Shown here piece after piece: positions 7,852 through 15,491 of a stretch of 29,931 nucleotides of DNA. The stretch comes from Clostridiales bacterium (lineage in GTDB: Bacteria; Bacillota; Clostridia; Oscillospirales; Acutalibacteraceae). The notes beneath the pieces were generated by a model. It worked only from the letters and a program-made list of their open reading frames with translations. It had not been told where the DNA came from and ran no database searches. The position numbers and the translations under genes are program-made. The DNA is taken from contig DXXH01000027.1 of assembly GCA_019416395.1 (NCBI GenBank), forward strand, positions 1 to 29,931, given 5' to 3'. Each line of letters begins with the position of its first letter. Positions within the stretch are counted from its first letter, which is position 1.

Positions 7852-8154
7852 TTACGCCTCCTGGTTCAGAAAGAGCATGCGGGCGGCGATGGCCATGGGG
7901 TCAGGGGTATACTGCCCGGAGGAGACTTCCTGCTTGAGTCTTTGGACATCTCCGGTGGTGGTAGTGGTGCGCACTTCCTGGGACAGGCGGCTGACCAGCT
8001 GCATGTGGAAGCTCCTTTCCTCCGAGGAGGAAGATATAGTAAGAGAGTCATAGCTGGGCTCATGGGAAACCTGAGTCAAACCTTCTTTTTCCGTGGTGGA
8101 GAAGTAGGTTTTTGCAGGTTTGATATTGGAGATGGCTCCGGAAGAAGTCAGCAT
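7852..8154 (-). CDS. flgM: Anti-sigma-28 factor FlgM
   Basis: The 100-residue protein has the FlgM organisation: a disordered N-terminal half rich in Ser/Thr, then the sigma-binding helices (LVSRLSQEVRTTTT; VQRLKQEVSSGQYTPDPMAI, then AARMLF). FlgM holds the flagellar sigma factor inactive until hook completion. It is the first gene of the late flagellar operon and has its own sigma-28 promoter, about 90 bases upstream, giving the usual autoregulation. The ribosome binding site is AAAGGA, about eleven bases before the ATG. The sigma factor gene itself is not in the window. Confidence 0.92.
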   Translation of the reverse strand: MLTSSGAISNIKPAKTYFSTTEKEGLTQVSHEPSYDSLTISSSSEERSFHMQLVSRLSQEVRTTTTTGDVQRLKQEVSSGQYTPDPMAIAARMLFLNQEA

Positions 8155-8242
8155 GAAATCTCACATCCTTTCACAGGGAAATCGAAAAGCCGGGCAGGCG
8201 CCGGACTTTCAAAAACGAGTTTTGTTTACAAGCTTATTTAAT

Positions 8243-8269
8243 ATATCGGCGGAGAATCCGTAAAAATAA
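8243..8269 (-). promoter_or_regulatory. Sigma-28 promoter of the flgM-flgN-flgK-flgL operon
   Basis: On the minus strand TTATTTTT (8262-8269), eleven bases and a perfect GCCGATAT (8243-8250) form a flagellar sigma factor promoter. The -35 octamer is identical to that of the flagellin promoter. The -35 is also the U-tract of the upstream cheB terminator. Confidence 0.88.
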
Positions 8270-8297
8270 GAAATGACGGGGAAAAAACCCGTCATTT
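8262..8297 (-). terminator. Intrinsic terminator of the cheA-cheW-cheR-cheB operon
   Basis: A perfect ten-base stem (AAATGACGGG with CCCGTCATTT; 8288-8297 with 8271-8280) closes a seven-base loop. On the minus strand it is followed by CTTATTTTT. It lies 34 bases after the cheB stop codon. Confidence 0.93.
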
Positions 8298-8330
8298 CGA
8301 AAAAAATATTCCAGATTTTATATTCCCGAT

Positions 8331-9374
8331 TTAAAGGGAAAGGGTTTTCAAGTGCTGCATCAGCACGCCGGCGATGTTGTCGCAGGAAGCCTGAACCACC
8401 ACAGCGCCCTTCTTATAGGCTACCATGGGCATGCCGTACACCACGCAGGAATCTTTGTCCTGACCGATGGTATAAGCGCCACGCTTCCGCATGGCCAAAA
8501 GGCCGTCGGCGCCGTCCTCGCCCATGCCGGTCATGATGATGCCCACCATTTTGCAGGCCACATTTTCCGCCATGGAGCGGAACAGCACATTGACAGAGGG
8601 CCGGTGCCCGGAAACTTTTTCCCCGTAGGTGCAGGAAAGGGTGTACCGGGTGCCGGAACGGATCACCTTGGCTTGGAAATCGGCAGGAGCTACCAGGGCC
8701 AGGCCGGGGTGGATCTCATCGCCGTCCTTGGCTTCCCGCACTTCCATAGCGCACAGCTTGTTCAGCCGGTCGGCGTACATCTTGGTAAACCCGGGGGGCA
8801 TGTGCTGGACGATCACCATGCCGGGAATGTCCGCCGGCAGCCGCTTCATCACTTCCAAGGTGGCTTCGGTGCCGCCGGTGGAAGCGCCCAGTCCGATGAG
8901 GACCTGGGGCCCCAAATGGGTGTGCATGGGAGTGGCTGTGTGAGCTGCTGCGGAATTCTGCAAGAAGGTAGAGGGCAAATGCACCTTGGCTTTGGAGGCG
9001 ATCAGCACCTTTTGGGTCAGGGTGTGTATAAATGCCTCATAGCCTTCCTTTTCAGGCTTCCGGACAAAATCCACCGCGCCAGCGGCCAGGGCGTCGAATA
9101 CCTTCAGGTTCAAAGAGGATACCAGAATCACCGGCAGGGGGTGGGTGGGTAAAAACTGTTTGAGGAAATCAATGCCGTTCAAGCCGGGCATTTCCACGTC
9201 CAAGGTCATCACGTCAGGCTTGAGCTGGGGGACTTTCGCTTTGGCGTCTAGGGCGTTTACCGCATAGCCGACCACTTCGATCTGAGGGTGGGCGGAAAGC
9301 CCTTTAATAATCATGCTGCGAGCCAGCATGGAATCGTCCACCACCATTACCCGGACTTTATTGACAGGGATCAT
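8331..9374 (-). CDS. cheB: Chemotaxis protein-glutamate methylesterase/deamidase CheB
   Basis: CheB removes methyl groups from chemoreceptor glutamates during adaptation. The 347-residue protein has an N-terminal receiver domain (about 7-125) with the acidic pair D13/D14, phospho-acceptor D59 (TLDVEMPG) and K106, and a C-terminal esterase domain (about 155-345). The catalytic triad is visible: S165 in GASTGG, H191 in QHMPPG and D287 in GMGEDG, almost exactly the positions in enteric CheB. The interdomain linker (residues 130-155) carries three His residues. The start has AAGGTG ten bases upstream. It is the last gene of the che operon, six bases after cheR and followed by a terminator. CheA, the phosphodonor, is encoded in the same operon. 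Confidence 0.98.
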   Translation of the reverse strand: MIPVNKVRVMVVDDSMLARSMIIKGLSAHPQIEVVGYAVNALDAKAKVPQLKPDVMTLDVEMPGLNGIDFLKQFLPTHPLPVILVSSLNLKVFDALAAGAVDFVRKPEKEGYEAFIHTLTQKVLIASKAKVHLPSTFLQNSAAAHTATPMHTHLGPQVLIGLGASTGGTEATLEVMKRLPADIPGMVIVQHMPPGFTKMYADRLNKLCAMEVREAKDGDEIHPGLALVAPADFQAKVIRSGTRYTLSCTYGEKVSGHRPSVNVLFRSMAENVACKMVGIIMTGMGEDGADGLLAMRKRGAYTIGQDKDSCVVYGMPMVAYKKGAVVVQASCDNIAGVLMQHLKTLSL

Positions 9375-9380
9375 GTACGA

Positions 9381-10340
9381 TCACCTTCCTTTTTGGAATG
9401 TGGCGGGCGCCAGGCGGCGGTAAGGGGCGTTTTGCCCCAGGTTTTCCGAGTAGCTGATCAGTAAGTACCCGCCAGGCACCGTGGCGTCGTAAAAGCGTTG
9501 TACCAGCGCGTCTTTGGTGGGCTGGTCAAAGTAGATCATCACATTGCGGCAGAAAATCACGTCGAATTTTCTGCGGAACTTGATGGGGTCCATCAGGTTG
9601 AACGTGCGGAAAATCACATTGTTCCGCACATTGGGCGCTACTTGGTAGCGTCCATCGGGCTGAGGCCGGAAATATTTCCGTTTCCAGTCCGGGGGAATGG
9701 TTTCGGGCAAATCGTAAATGCCCTTTTGAGCTTTTTCCAGGGCCTGGGCGGAAATGTCCGTGGCCAGGATACGGGTATCCCATTGATTGGCCTGGGAGCC
9801 CAGGTAATCAAACAGGTACATGGACAGGTTGTAGGGTTCTTCCCCGGAAGAACAGCCGGCGCTCCAAATGGCCAGCACCTTGTCTTTTTGATGGCGGCGG
9901 ATCAGCTCGGGAATGATATTCTGCCGGAAATATTCCAGGTGATCCACTTCCCGCATGAAAAAGGTATAGTTGGTGGTGAGCTTATTGAGCAGCAGGGTGA
10001 CTTCGTTCTGGTCCTTGGTTTTCAGAATATGGTCCACGAACTGGGTGAAATTCTTGTATCCCCGCTGCCGGATGGAAGCGGACAACCGTCCCACGATCAG
10101 CTGGCGCTTTTTCGTCAGGTCGATGCCATAATTTTTCTGCATGAATTGGGACAGGCGAAGAAAATCGGCGTCGGTGATGCTCAGGGGGGCGAACCGGAAA
10201 TCATCATGGCCTTCCCCCGGATCCATGTGGGTTGCGCCGGCGTCCCCGGAAATGGGGTGGGTTTCCCCTAGATGTAGATGGGTTCCCGTAGTTTCCGTAT
10301 GGTTCCGAAAAAGTCCGGAATGGTTTTCGGCGTTACTCAT
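9381..10340 (-). CDS. cheR: Chemotaxis protein methyltransferase CheR with His-rich N-terminal extension
   Basis: CheR methylates receptor glutamates using S-adenosylmethionine. From the ATG at 10338-10340 the protein has 319 residues: an N-terminal helical domain (about 52-125, with the positive patch RQLIVGRLSASIRQRG) and a Rossmann-fold domain with the SAM motif WSAGCSSGEEPYNLSM (159-174), LATDIS and FDVIFCRNVMIYFD. I chose this start over an upstream in-frame one because AAGGAG precedes it and the longer form would lie further inside cheW. It overlaps cheW by eight bases. The first 50 residues are unusual: a polar tail before the conserved domain with seven His (7, 14, 21, 23, 28, 38, 45), suggestive of metal binding. 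The enzyme call is secure. Confidence 0.96.
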   Translation of the reverse strand: MSNAENHSGLFRNHTETTGTHLHLGETHPISGDAGATHMDPGEGHDDFRFAPLSITDADFLRLSQFMQKNYGIDLTKKRQLIVGRLSASIRQRGYKNFTQFVDHILKTKDQNEVTLLLNKLTTNYTFFMREVDHLEYFRQNIIPELIRRHQKDKVLAIWSAGCSSGEEPYNLSMYLFDYLGSQANQWDTRILATDISAQALEKAQKGIYDLPETIPPDWKRKYFRPQPDGRYQVAPNVRNNVIFRTFNLMDPIKFRRKFDVIFCRNVMIYFDQPTKDALVQRFYDATVPGGYLLISYSENLGQNAPYRRLAPATFQKGR

Positions 10341-10833
10341 GAATGACTTGAGCTCCTTCCAAGACCAGCATGGTACCGGAGCCATCAGGCAGGGAGCACA
10401 TGCCGGAAACCAGTTTTTGATTGCTCTGAGCGGGGAGAGGCAGGATATCGTCCTTGGGGATATCCACCATCTGGTCCACCGCGTCCACCAGAATGCCGAT
10501 CTGGGTATTTTCGATGTTCAGCACGATCACCAGGCAATCGTCCTTAGGCTCCTTGCCCAGGCGGAGACGGATATCCAGAATGGGGACGATCTGGCCCCGC
10601 AGGTTGATGATGCCACGCACGTAGGGGGGGAGCATAGGCAGGTAGGTGATGGAGTGGTTGGTGATGATTTCCACCACATATTCGGCAGCCACGCCGATTT
10701 TCAGTTCATCGCTGAGGAAGATCAGGAATTTTTTGGTTTCCACCACAGTCTGTTCCTGCTGGGAAGCCAAGTTGCTCATCTGGTCTTCGGTCATAAACAT
10801 CATGTCTTCGTTTAAAGTATCCATAGTATCCAT
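10333..10833 (-). CDS. cheW: Chemotaxis coupling protein CheW
   Basis: This 166-residue CheW-domain protein links chemoreceptors to the kinase CheA. The domain (about 33-166) has the typical FLIFLSDELKIGVAAEYVVE, the receptor-contact region PPYVRGIINLRGQIVPILDI and IGILVDAVDQMVDIP. The 34-residue N-terminal tail is rich in Met and Asp and lies before the domain. The start ATG at 10831-10833 has AGGAGG eleven bases upstream; a second ATG six bases on is possible. It follows cheA by 21 bases and overlaps cheR by eight. Confidence 0.96.
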   Translation of the reverse strand: MDTMDTLNEDMMFMTEDQMSNLASQQEQTVVETKKFLIFLSDELKIGVAAEYVVEIITNHSITYLPMLPPYVRGIINLRGQIVPILDIRLRLGKEPKDDCLVIVLNIENTQIGILVDAVDQMVDIPKDDILPLPAQSNQKLVSGMCSLPDGSGTMLVLEGAQVIHE

Positions 10834-10854
10834 AAAGGGTTACGCCTCCTCTTG

Positions 10855-12966
10855 TTAACCTACCCCATGGGCGGCCTTATACAGATTGGCCACGTCCAGA
10901 ATCACGCTGATGCTGCCGTCGCCCAGAAGGGTGCAGCCGTTGATGCCGTAAGCCTTGATGTTGAAGTTGTTCAAGTAGCTGGGTAACTGCTTGACCACAA
11001 CCTGCTGTTCGCCCAAAAGCTCATCGACGAACAGGCAGTAGGAGATTTCCCCGGATTCCAGCCACAGAAGGATGCCGTCGCCGATTTCGGTGACGCCGTC
11101 CTGCAACTGGTAAAGATCCCGGGCCCGGACGATGGGGTAAAAGTTATCCACACACTTGATCATCTCCCGGTTGGCAGCGTCGTGAATCACGTCGTCCGGG
11201 GAGACCTTGAAGCTCTGGCGGATATTGTTGATGGGAATGGTGAAGATGGAGTCGCCCACGGAAACTTCCATGCCGTCCATAATGGACATGGTCAGGGGGA
11301 TTTTCAAGGTGGTGGTCATGCCCTTGCCGGCTTCGCTGGTGATGCTCACTGTGCCGCCCACTTCTTCGATGTTGCGCTTGACCACGTCCATGCCCACGCC
11401 TCTGCCGGAGTACTCGGTGACTTCCGTGTTGGTGGAGAAGCCGGGCAGCATGAGGAAGTTGAGGATTTCCTTGGGGGAGTAGTCCGCGTCGGGAGAGGCA
11501 AGGCCGTTTTTGATGGCCTTTTTCAGAACGGCGTCCAGATTGGCGCCCTGGCCATCGTCCTTGACCTCGATGATGACCTCGCTGCCGGTGTCCCTGGCGG
11601 AGAGAATGATCTCGCCCACAGGGTCCTTGCCGGCGGCGATCCGGTCGGCTTCGTTTTCCTCGATGCCGTGGTCCATGGAGTTCCGCACAATGTGCATGAT
11701 GGGGTCGCCGATGCTGTCCACAATGGTCTTATCCACTTCGGTGTCCTCGCCCACCAAGGTGAGCTTTGCCCGCTTGTTCAGCTTTTTGCTCATGTCCCGG
11801 ACGATCCGGTTCATCTTCTGGAAGGAAGCGGAAACAGGCACCATGCGCAGGGACATGGAAACGTCCTGAAGCTCATCGGTGAGCTTGCGCAGCTGCCGGG
11901 CGGATTTGGTGAAGCGGTCCAGCTGCAAGCCTTTCAGGTCGGGAGAGGCGGTGACCATGGACTCGGTGATGACGATTTCGCCCACCACGGCGGCCAGCTG
12001 GTCCAGCTTTGACAGGTTGACGCTGATCAGGCTCTCCTTGGGATGCTGGGTGACGGCAGTGGCCGGAGGAGTGGCGTTCTTGATGGGGGCGGGTTTGGAG
12101 CTGGAAGCGGCCGGAGCGGCAGGGGCGGCCTGCTTGGCGGCAGGTTCTTTGGGCTCTTCCGCGGGAGCCTGAGGCGCCAGGTCCTGGCTCTGGTAGGACT
12201 GGACAAACCCGGAAGAGGTGACGATTTTCACCGCGTTGTCCCGGGCTTCTTCCGATTTAAACCACAGGTAGAAGCCCTTGTCGATGATCTGCTCGGAAGT
12301 GGCGGGATTGGTTTCCACGTCGGCGGGCTGGAAGGTGAAATCCGACTCGGGGCAGAAATCCCGGATGGAGTTGACCAGCATAAAGGCCCGGAGGTTCTCC
12401 ATGCCGCAGCCCTGGTCGAAGATCACGTGGAGTTCGTGGGGGAATCCGGCGGCGGAAGCGGGGGAATCCCCGGCAGGGGCCTGAGCCGGAGCCGCCTGGG
12501 CCGGGGCGGAAGCGCCCTGAGCGGGAGCGGCGGGAGCCGGGGCAGAAGCGGGGGCTTCGCCCTTAATTTTAGCCATCAGGCTATTAATATTTTCAAGGAT
12601 GCTGTCGATAGTATCACTGAGGGGTTGATTGGTCTCTATTTTTTCCACTTCCCCCCGGAAGTAATCGATGGCCTGGAACAGAAGGTCAAACAGGGCGGGC
12701 CGGTCGTCCATAGGCACCACGTCCATGGATTTGTCCCGAATGATGAAGAACAGGTCCTCGATGTGGTGGGCAACCGTGGAGAGGCTGTTGAATTCCATCA
12801 TGGCAGAAGAGCCTTTAATGGTATGCATAATGCGGAAGATTTCGTTGACGTTGTCTTCCGAAAAAGTGTCCACTTTTTCCGCTTCGAGAACGATGTTTTC
12901 CAGCTGCTCCAGCAGCGAATTGGTTTCAAAAATATAAGCGTCTAAAATATCTTTGCCGCTATCCAT
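10855..12966 (-). CDS. cheA: Chemotaxis sensor histidine kinase CheA
   Basis: The 703-residue kinase phosphorylates CheY and CheB in response to receptor state. Domains in order: P1 phosphotransfer (1-130), with H48 in MHTIKGSS as phospho-site; an Ala/Pro-rich linker (138-173); a P2 CheY/CheB-binding domain (about 174-263); a second Ala/Pro linker (264-305); P3 dimerisation (about 310-375); P4 ATP-binding, with the N box HIVRNSMDHGIE (425-436), G1 DDGQG (470-474) and G2 GRGVGMDVV (521-529); and a C-terminal P5 CheW-like domain. All catalytic elements are intact. It is the first gene of the operon, with a sigma-28 promoter 41 bases upstream. Its ribosome binding site (AAGGCGGTG) is imperfect and about eleven bases from the ATG. 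No cheY, cheC, cheD or receptor gene is nearby. Confidence 0.98.
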   Translation of the reverse strand: MDSGKDILDAYIFETNSLLEQLENIVLEAEKVDTFSEDNVNEIFRIMHTIKGSSAMMEFNSLSTVAHHIEDLFFIIRDKSMDVVPMDDRPALFDLLFQAIDYFRGEVEKIETNQPLSDTIDSILENINSLMAKIKGEAPASAPAPAAPAQGASAPAQAAPAQAPAGDSPASAAGFPHELHVIFDQGCGMENLRAFMLVNSIRDFCPESDFTFQPADVETNPATSEQIIDKGFYLWFKSEEARDNAVKIVTSSGFVQSYQSQDLAPQAPAEEPKEPAAKQAAPAAPAASSSKPAPIKNATPPATAVTQHPKESLISVNLSKLDQLAAVVGEIVITESMVTASPDLKGLQLDRFTKSARQLRKLTDELQDVSMSLRMVPVSASFQKMNRIVRDMSKKLNKRAKLTLVGEDTEVDKTIVDSIGDPIMHIVRNSMDHGIEENEADRIAAGKDPVGEIILSARDTGSEVIIEVKDDGQGANLDAVLKKAIKNGLASPDADYSPKEILNFLMLPGFSTNTEVTEYSGRGVGMDVVKRNIEEVGGTVSITSEAGKGMTTTLKIPLTMSIMDGMEVSVGDSIFTIPINNIRQSFKVSPDDVIHDAANREMIKCVDNFYPIVRARDLYQLQDGVTEIGDGILLWLESGEISYCLFVDELLGEQQVVVKQLPSYLNNFNIKAYGINGCTLLGDGSISVILDVANLYKAAHGVG

Positions 12967-13006
12967 AAGATAAAATACACCGCCTTACTATGTTGTCTAC
13001 TATAGA

Positions 13007-13033
13007 TTATCGGCAGGCGGAAAGAAAAAATAA
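13007..13033 (-). promoter_or_regulatory. Sigma-28 promoter of the cheA operon
   Basis: The minus strand reads TTATTTTT (13026-13033), eleven bases, then GCCGATAA (13007-13014), a perfect match to the enteric sigma-28 -10. The -35 octamer is the same as before flgM and flagellin. It lies in the 104-base gap between the divergent cheA and FliK-like genes. I could not find a convincing promoter for the plus-strand operon there. Confidence 0.87.
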
Positions 13034-13070
13034 GTAGTACATGGTAAGATTTGTCACAGAGGTGTGAAGA

Positions 13071-14498
13071 ATGGCTGAAGTTTTGGGGGCGACTAACCCG
13101 GTACCGGGTTATGATAACGCCGTTACCAATAGAAATTTACCCGTATCCCCGGAGAATACCCAGATTCAAAACGTGGCGGACCCCAACCGGGTCATACGGC
13201 CGGACGGCCGGACGGAGCAGCAGGACAGCGGAGCCCTGAGCGATGGGAAGATCCGGTACGATTCCAATTTCCAGACTTTTTTACAGCGATTGAAAGAAGC
13301 CCCGGGCATGCTGGAAAGCCTCTCGGGGCTGTTCCGCATGGGGACGGTGGTTTCCTCGGGCATGAGCGAGGGCATCGCGGAAGACATGTCCAAGATCCTG
13401 CAAATGCTCCAAATGGACCAGGGGCAGCTGCTGCAGTTTCTCACCGACCAGTTCAAAACCGGGTCCCGGTATAAAGGGGTGCTGTTTGCCCTGCTGCGAA
13501 ACGCCTATAAGCGGGCGGCTTCCGAGGGGGTGCAGACGGATATCCTGCAATTTTTAAAAAGCTACGCCGATTATTCGTCCACGTCCCATTTGGAAGCCAA
13601 CCTGCTGCGGAACCTGCGGGGTATGGCGGACGCCATGCCGAAAAGCTGGGCCCAACGGCTGTTAGAGCTGACCGCCCAGCTGGAAAACGGCATAGCCGCC
13701 GGGGACCGGGCGGGGAATTTGGCGCTGCTGCGGCAGCAGGTGTTCCCCCACATGGCCAACTACGTGAACCAGACCCACGACATGGGCACGGCCCGGATGC
13801 TGCTGTCCCTGCTGACCCTGGACATGGCCCGGTACGAGAACGGCTCGGAAGAAAACCTGCTGCAAGCCTTTCACCGGCTGACCGGGTACGGCACGCTGAA
13901 GGACCAGCTGGGGAAGATCGACGATAAATCCCTGCTGGCGCTGTTTCGCCGGAGCCAGTTTGACCCGTCTTCCCCAGCGGCGGAGTACGCCAACCATTTG
14001 GCGGACGCCGCGGCCAGAGCCATGCGGGGCGAGGGAGACGCTCAGGTGCAGGAGATGTTCCAGCAGCTGGTGAAGGCCATGCTGGTGAACGAAAGCGTCT
14101 ACATGCCCTTGAACCATTATCTGATCCCCCTGGAGCTGGACGGCCGCATGCTGTTTTCCGAGCTTTGGGTGGACCCGGACGCGGACGGGGACGAGAAAAA
14201 GGAAGGCGCCCAGCAGGGCGGGGCGGCGAAGCTGCTGTTAAAGATGGATATACAGTCCTTGGGGCTGTTTGACATAGTGCTTTTGGCAAGGGACCGGGAG
14301 GTGGAGATCCAGATCGCCTGTCCGGAAAAGGTGTCGGCTTTTTCCAAGCGGATTGAGAAGGGCGTGTCGGAGATCCTGACCCGCAATGGGCTGACCCCCA
14401 CCAAGGTAGTGGCCCGGCAGATGATGCGGCCGGTGACCATCACCGAGGTATTCCCAAAAATCTTTGAAGGGAAGAACAGCGTCGATGTCAAAGTCTGA
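13071..14498 (+). CDS. FliK-like (hook-length-control-type) protein, YlqG-like
   Basis: The 475-residue soluble protein has a low-complexity, Asn/Pro/Gln-rich start (1-60), a long helical middle (about 65-330) and a C-terminal domain (about 344-475). In the last, PLELDGRMLFSELWVDPD, LLLKMDIQSLGLFDIVLLAR and VEIQIACPEKVSAFSKRIEK follow the pattern of the FliK C-terminal (Flg_hook) domain. The next gene encodes a stand-alone FlhB-C-like protein. B. subtilis has a similar pair, ylqG-ylqH, outside its main flagellar operon. It is therefore probably not the main hook ruler but a paralogue. AGAGGTG lies eight bases before the ATG. It overlaps the next gene by 14 bases and opens the plus-strand operon that continues into PilZ and SLH genes. 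The domain call is based on pattern and context. Confidence 0.72.
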   Translation: MAEVLGATNPVPGYDNAVTNRNLPVSPENTQIQNVADPNRVIRPDGRTEQQDSGALSDGKIRYDSNFQTFLQRLKEAPGMLESLSGLFRMGTVVSSGMSEGIAEDMSKILQMLQMDQGQLLQFLTDQFKTGSRYKGVLFALLRNAYKRAASEGVQTDILQFLKSYADYSSTSHLEANLLRNLRGMADAMPKSWAQRLLELTAQLENGIAAGDRAGNLALLRQQVFPHMANYVNQTHDMGTARMLLSLLTLDMARYENGSEENLLQAFHRLTGYGTLKDQLGKIDDKSLLALFRRSQFDPSSPAAEYANHLADAAARAMRGEGDAQVQEMFQQLVKAMLVNESVYMPLNHYLIPLELDGRMLFSELWVDPDADGDEKKEGAQQGGAAKLLLKMDIQSLGLFDIVLLARDREVEIQIACPEKVSAFSKRIEKGVSEILTRNGLTPTKVVARQMMRPVTITEVFPKIFEGKNSVDVKV

Positions 14499-14844
14499 AG
14501 AAAACATAGAAAAAAATGCTCAGGCCGGAACCCAGCAGGCTGGGGGCGGCGCCCGGAAAGCGGTGGCGCTCCAATATGGCCCTGGGGATGCCGCTCCGGT
14601 GGTGGTGGCCTCGGGCATGGGATATATGGCGGAAAAGATCGTGGAGGTGGCCGCAGACAGCGGCGTGCCGGTCTACGAGGACGATTCCCTGGCCACGGTG
14701 CTGGCCCAGCTCCGCTTGGGGCAGGAGATCCCGGAGGAGCTGTATCAGGCCATCGTGGAAATTTACCTGTATTTTCTGAAATTCGACCCCAATCAGCGGG
14801 AAGACAGCCCGGAAACGGGATCTGGTAAGGAGGCGGTAGAGTGA
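14485..14844 (+). CDS. Stand-alone FlhB C-terminal-domain-like protein (YlqH/FhlB-like)
   Basis: Of 119 residues, about 27-103 match the cytoplasmic C-terminal domain of FlhB, the flagellar export switch: KAVALQYGPGDAAPVVVASG, GYMAEKIVEVAADSGVPVYE and GQEIPEELYQAIVEIYLYFL. The membrane part and the NPTH self-cleavage motif are missing, so it cannot be the FlhB switch itself. Such fragments (YlqH in B. subtilis, FhlX elsewhere) can in some species substitute for the cleaved C-terminal peptide. I chose the ATG at 14485 because a longer in-frame TTG start at 14464 has no ribosome binding site. It overlaps the FliK-like gene by 14 bases and the PilZ gene by four (GTGA), so all three are translationally coupled. 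Confidence 0.88.
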   Translation: MSKSEENIEKNAQAGTQQAGGGARKAVALQYGPGDAAPVVVASGMGYMAEKIVEVAADSGVPVYEDDSLATVLAQLRLGQEIPEELYQAIVEIYLYFLKFDPNQREDSPETGSGKEAVE

Positions 14845-15491
14845 ATCGGAAAGACGATGAGAACCGGTACCTGATTCTGGACAGCCGGGATAAACCTCTG
14901 GCCTATGGCCGGCTGGAACAGTTCCCGGACGCCCATTATTTCCGGGTGCGGGTGTTGGATAAAAAAGTGGTGAACGTGCTCCACCATGAGGTGATCCAGC
15001 TGATCGGGGCCTCGGAAGACGCCAGCGGGCTGCTGGGCCGGATCTTGCAGCGGGACGGGGATTGCCTGGTGCTGGAACGGCTGCGGGCCCTGGGGAAGGA
15101 CGCCCGGCAGAATCTGCGTATGCCGGTATCCTTTTCCACGTTTCTCTACCCGGTCACCGGGGAGTGGAAAGGCCGGCGGGTGGTGGAGTCCCTGGACTTG
15201 AGCTGCGGGGGAGTGGCGTTCTTCTGCGGCCAGGAATTGCAGCAGGGGGAGCTGGCGGAGATTGTGATTCCCATCACCACCTTGCCGCTGGTGGTCACCT
15301 GTGAGATTCTCCGGAGGCGGCCGGACATTGGGGAGGTTCCCCTGTACCAGGCCAAGTTTGTCAATTTGTGTCACGAAGAAGAAATGATGATACGGGAAGC
15401 GGTGTTTTCCGTACAGTTGAGCAGCCGGCCAGCGATGGCGCCAGGCGTAGAAGATCAATCAGCAAGCAGGAGGAAAGGAAACAAGCTATGA
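14841..15491 (+). CDS. PilZ domain protein, predicted c-di-GMP receptor
   Basis: The 216-residue soluble protein has an N-terminal beta domain (about 1-85) resembling the YcgR/PilZN type and a PilZ domain (about 86-190). Both c-di-GMP motifs are present: RQNLR (R89, R93; RxxxR) and DLSCGG (D119, S121, G124; D/NxSxxG), separated as expected. YcgR-type proteins slow the flagellar motor when c-di-GMP rises; B. subtilis MotI is an example. Here the gene lies in an operon with FlhB-like and SLH proteins, so its output could be motility or cell surface. The start is GTG at 14841 with AAGGAGG seven bases upstream, overlapping the previous stop as GTGA; its own stop overlaps the next ATG as ATGA. Confidence 0.9.
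   Translation: MNRKDDENRYLILDSRDKPLAYGRLEQFPDAHYFRVRVLDKKVVNVLHHEVIQLIGASEDASGLLGRILQRDGDCLVLERLRALGKDARQNLRMPVSFSTFLYPVTGEWKGRRVVESLDLSCGGVAFFCGQELQQGELAEIVIPITTLPLVVTCEILRRRPDIGEVPLYQAKFVNLCHEEEMMIREAVFSVQLSSRPAMAPGVEDQSASRRKGNKL

Noticed and set aside
14464..14484. TTG start extending the FlhB-C-like protein by seven residues
   Set aside because: No ribosome binding site before it; the ATG at 14485 fits better.
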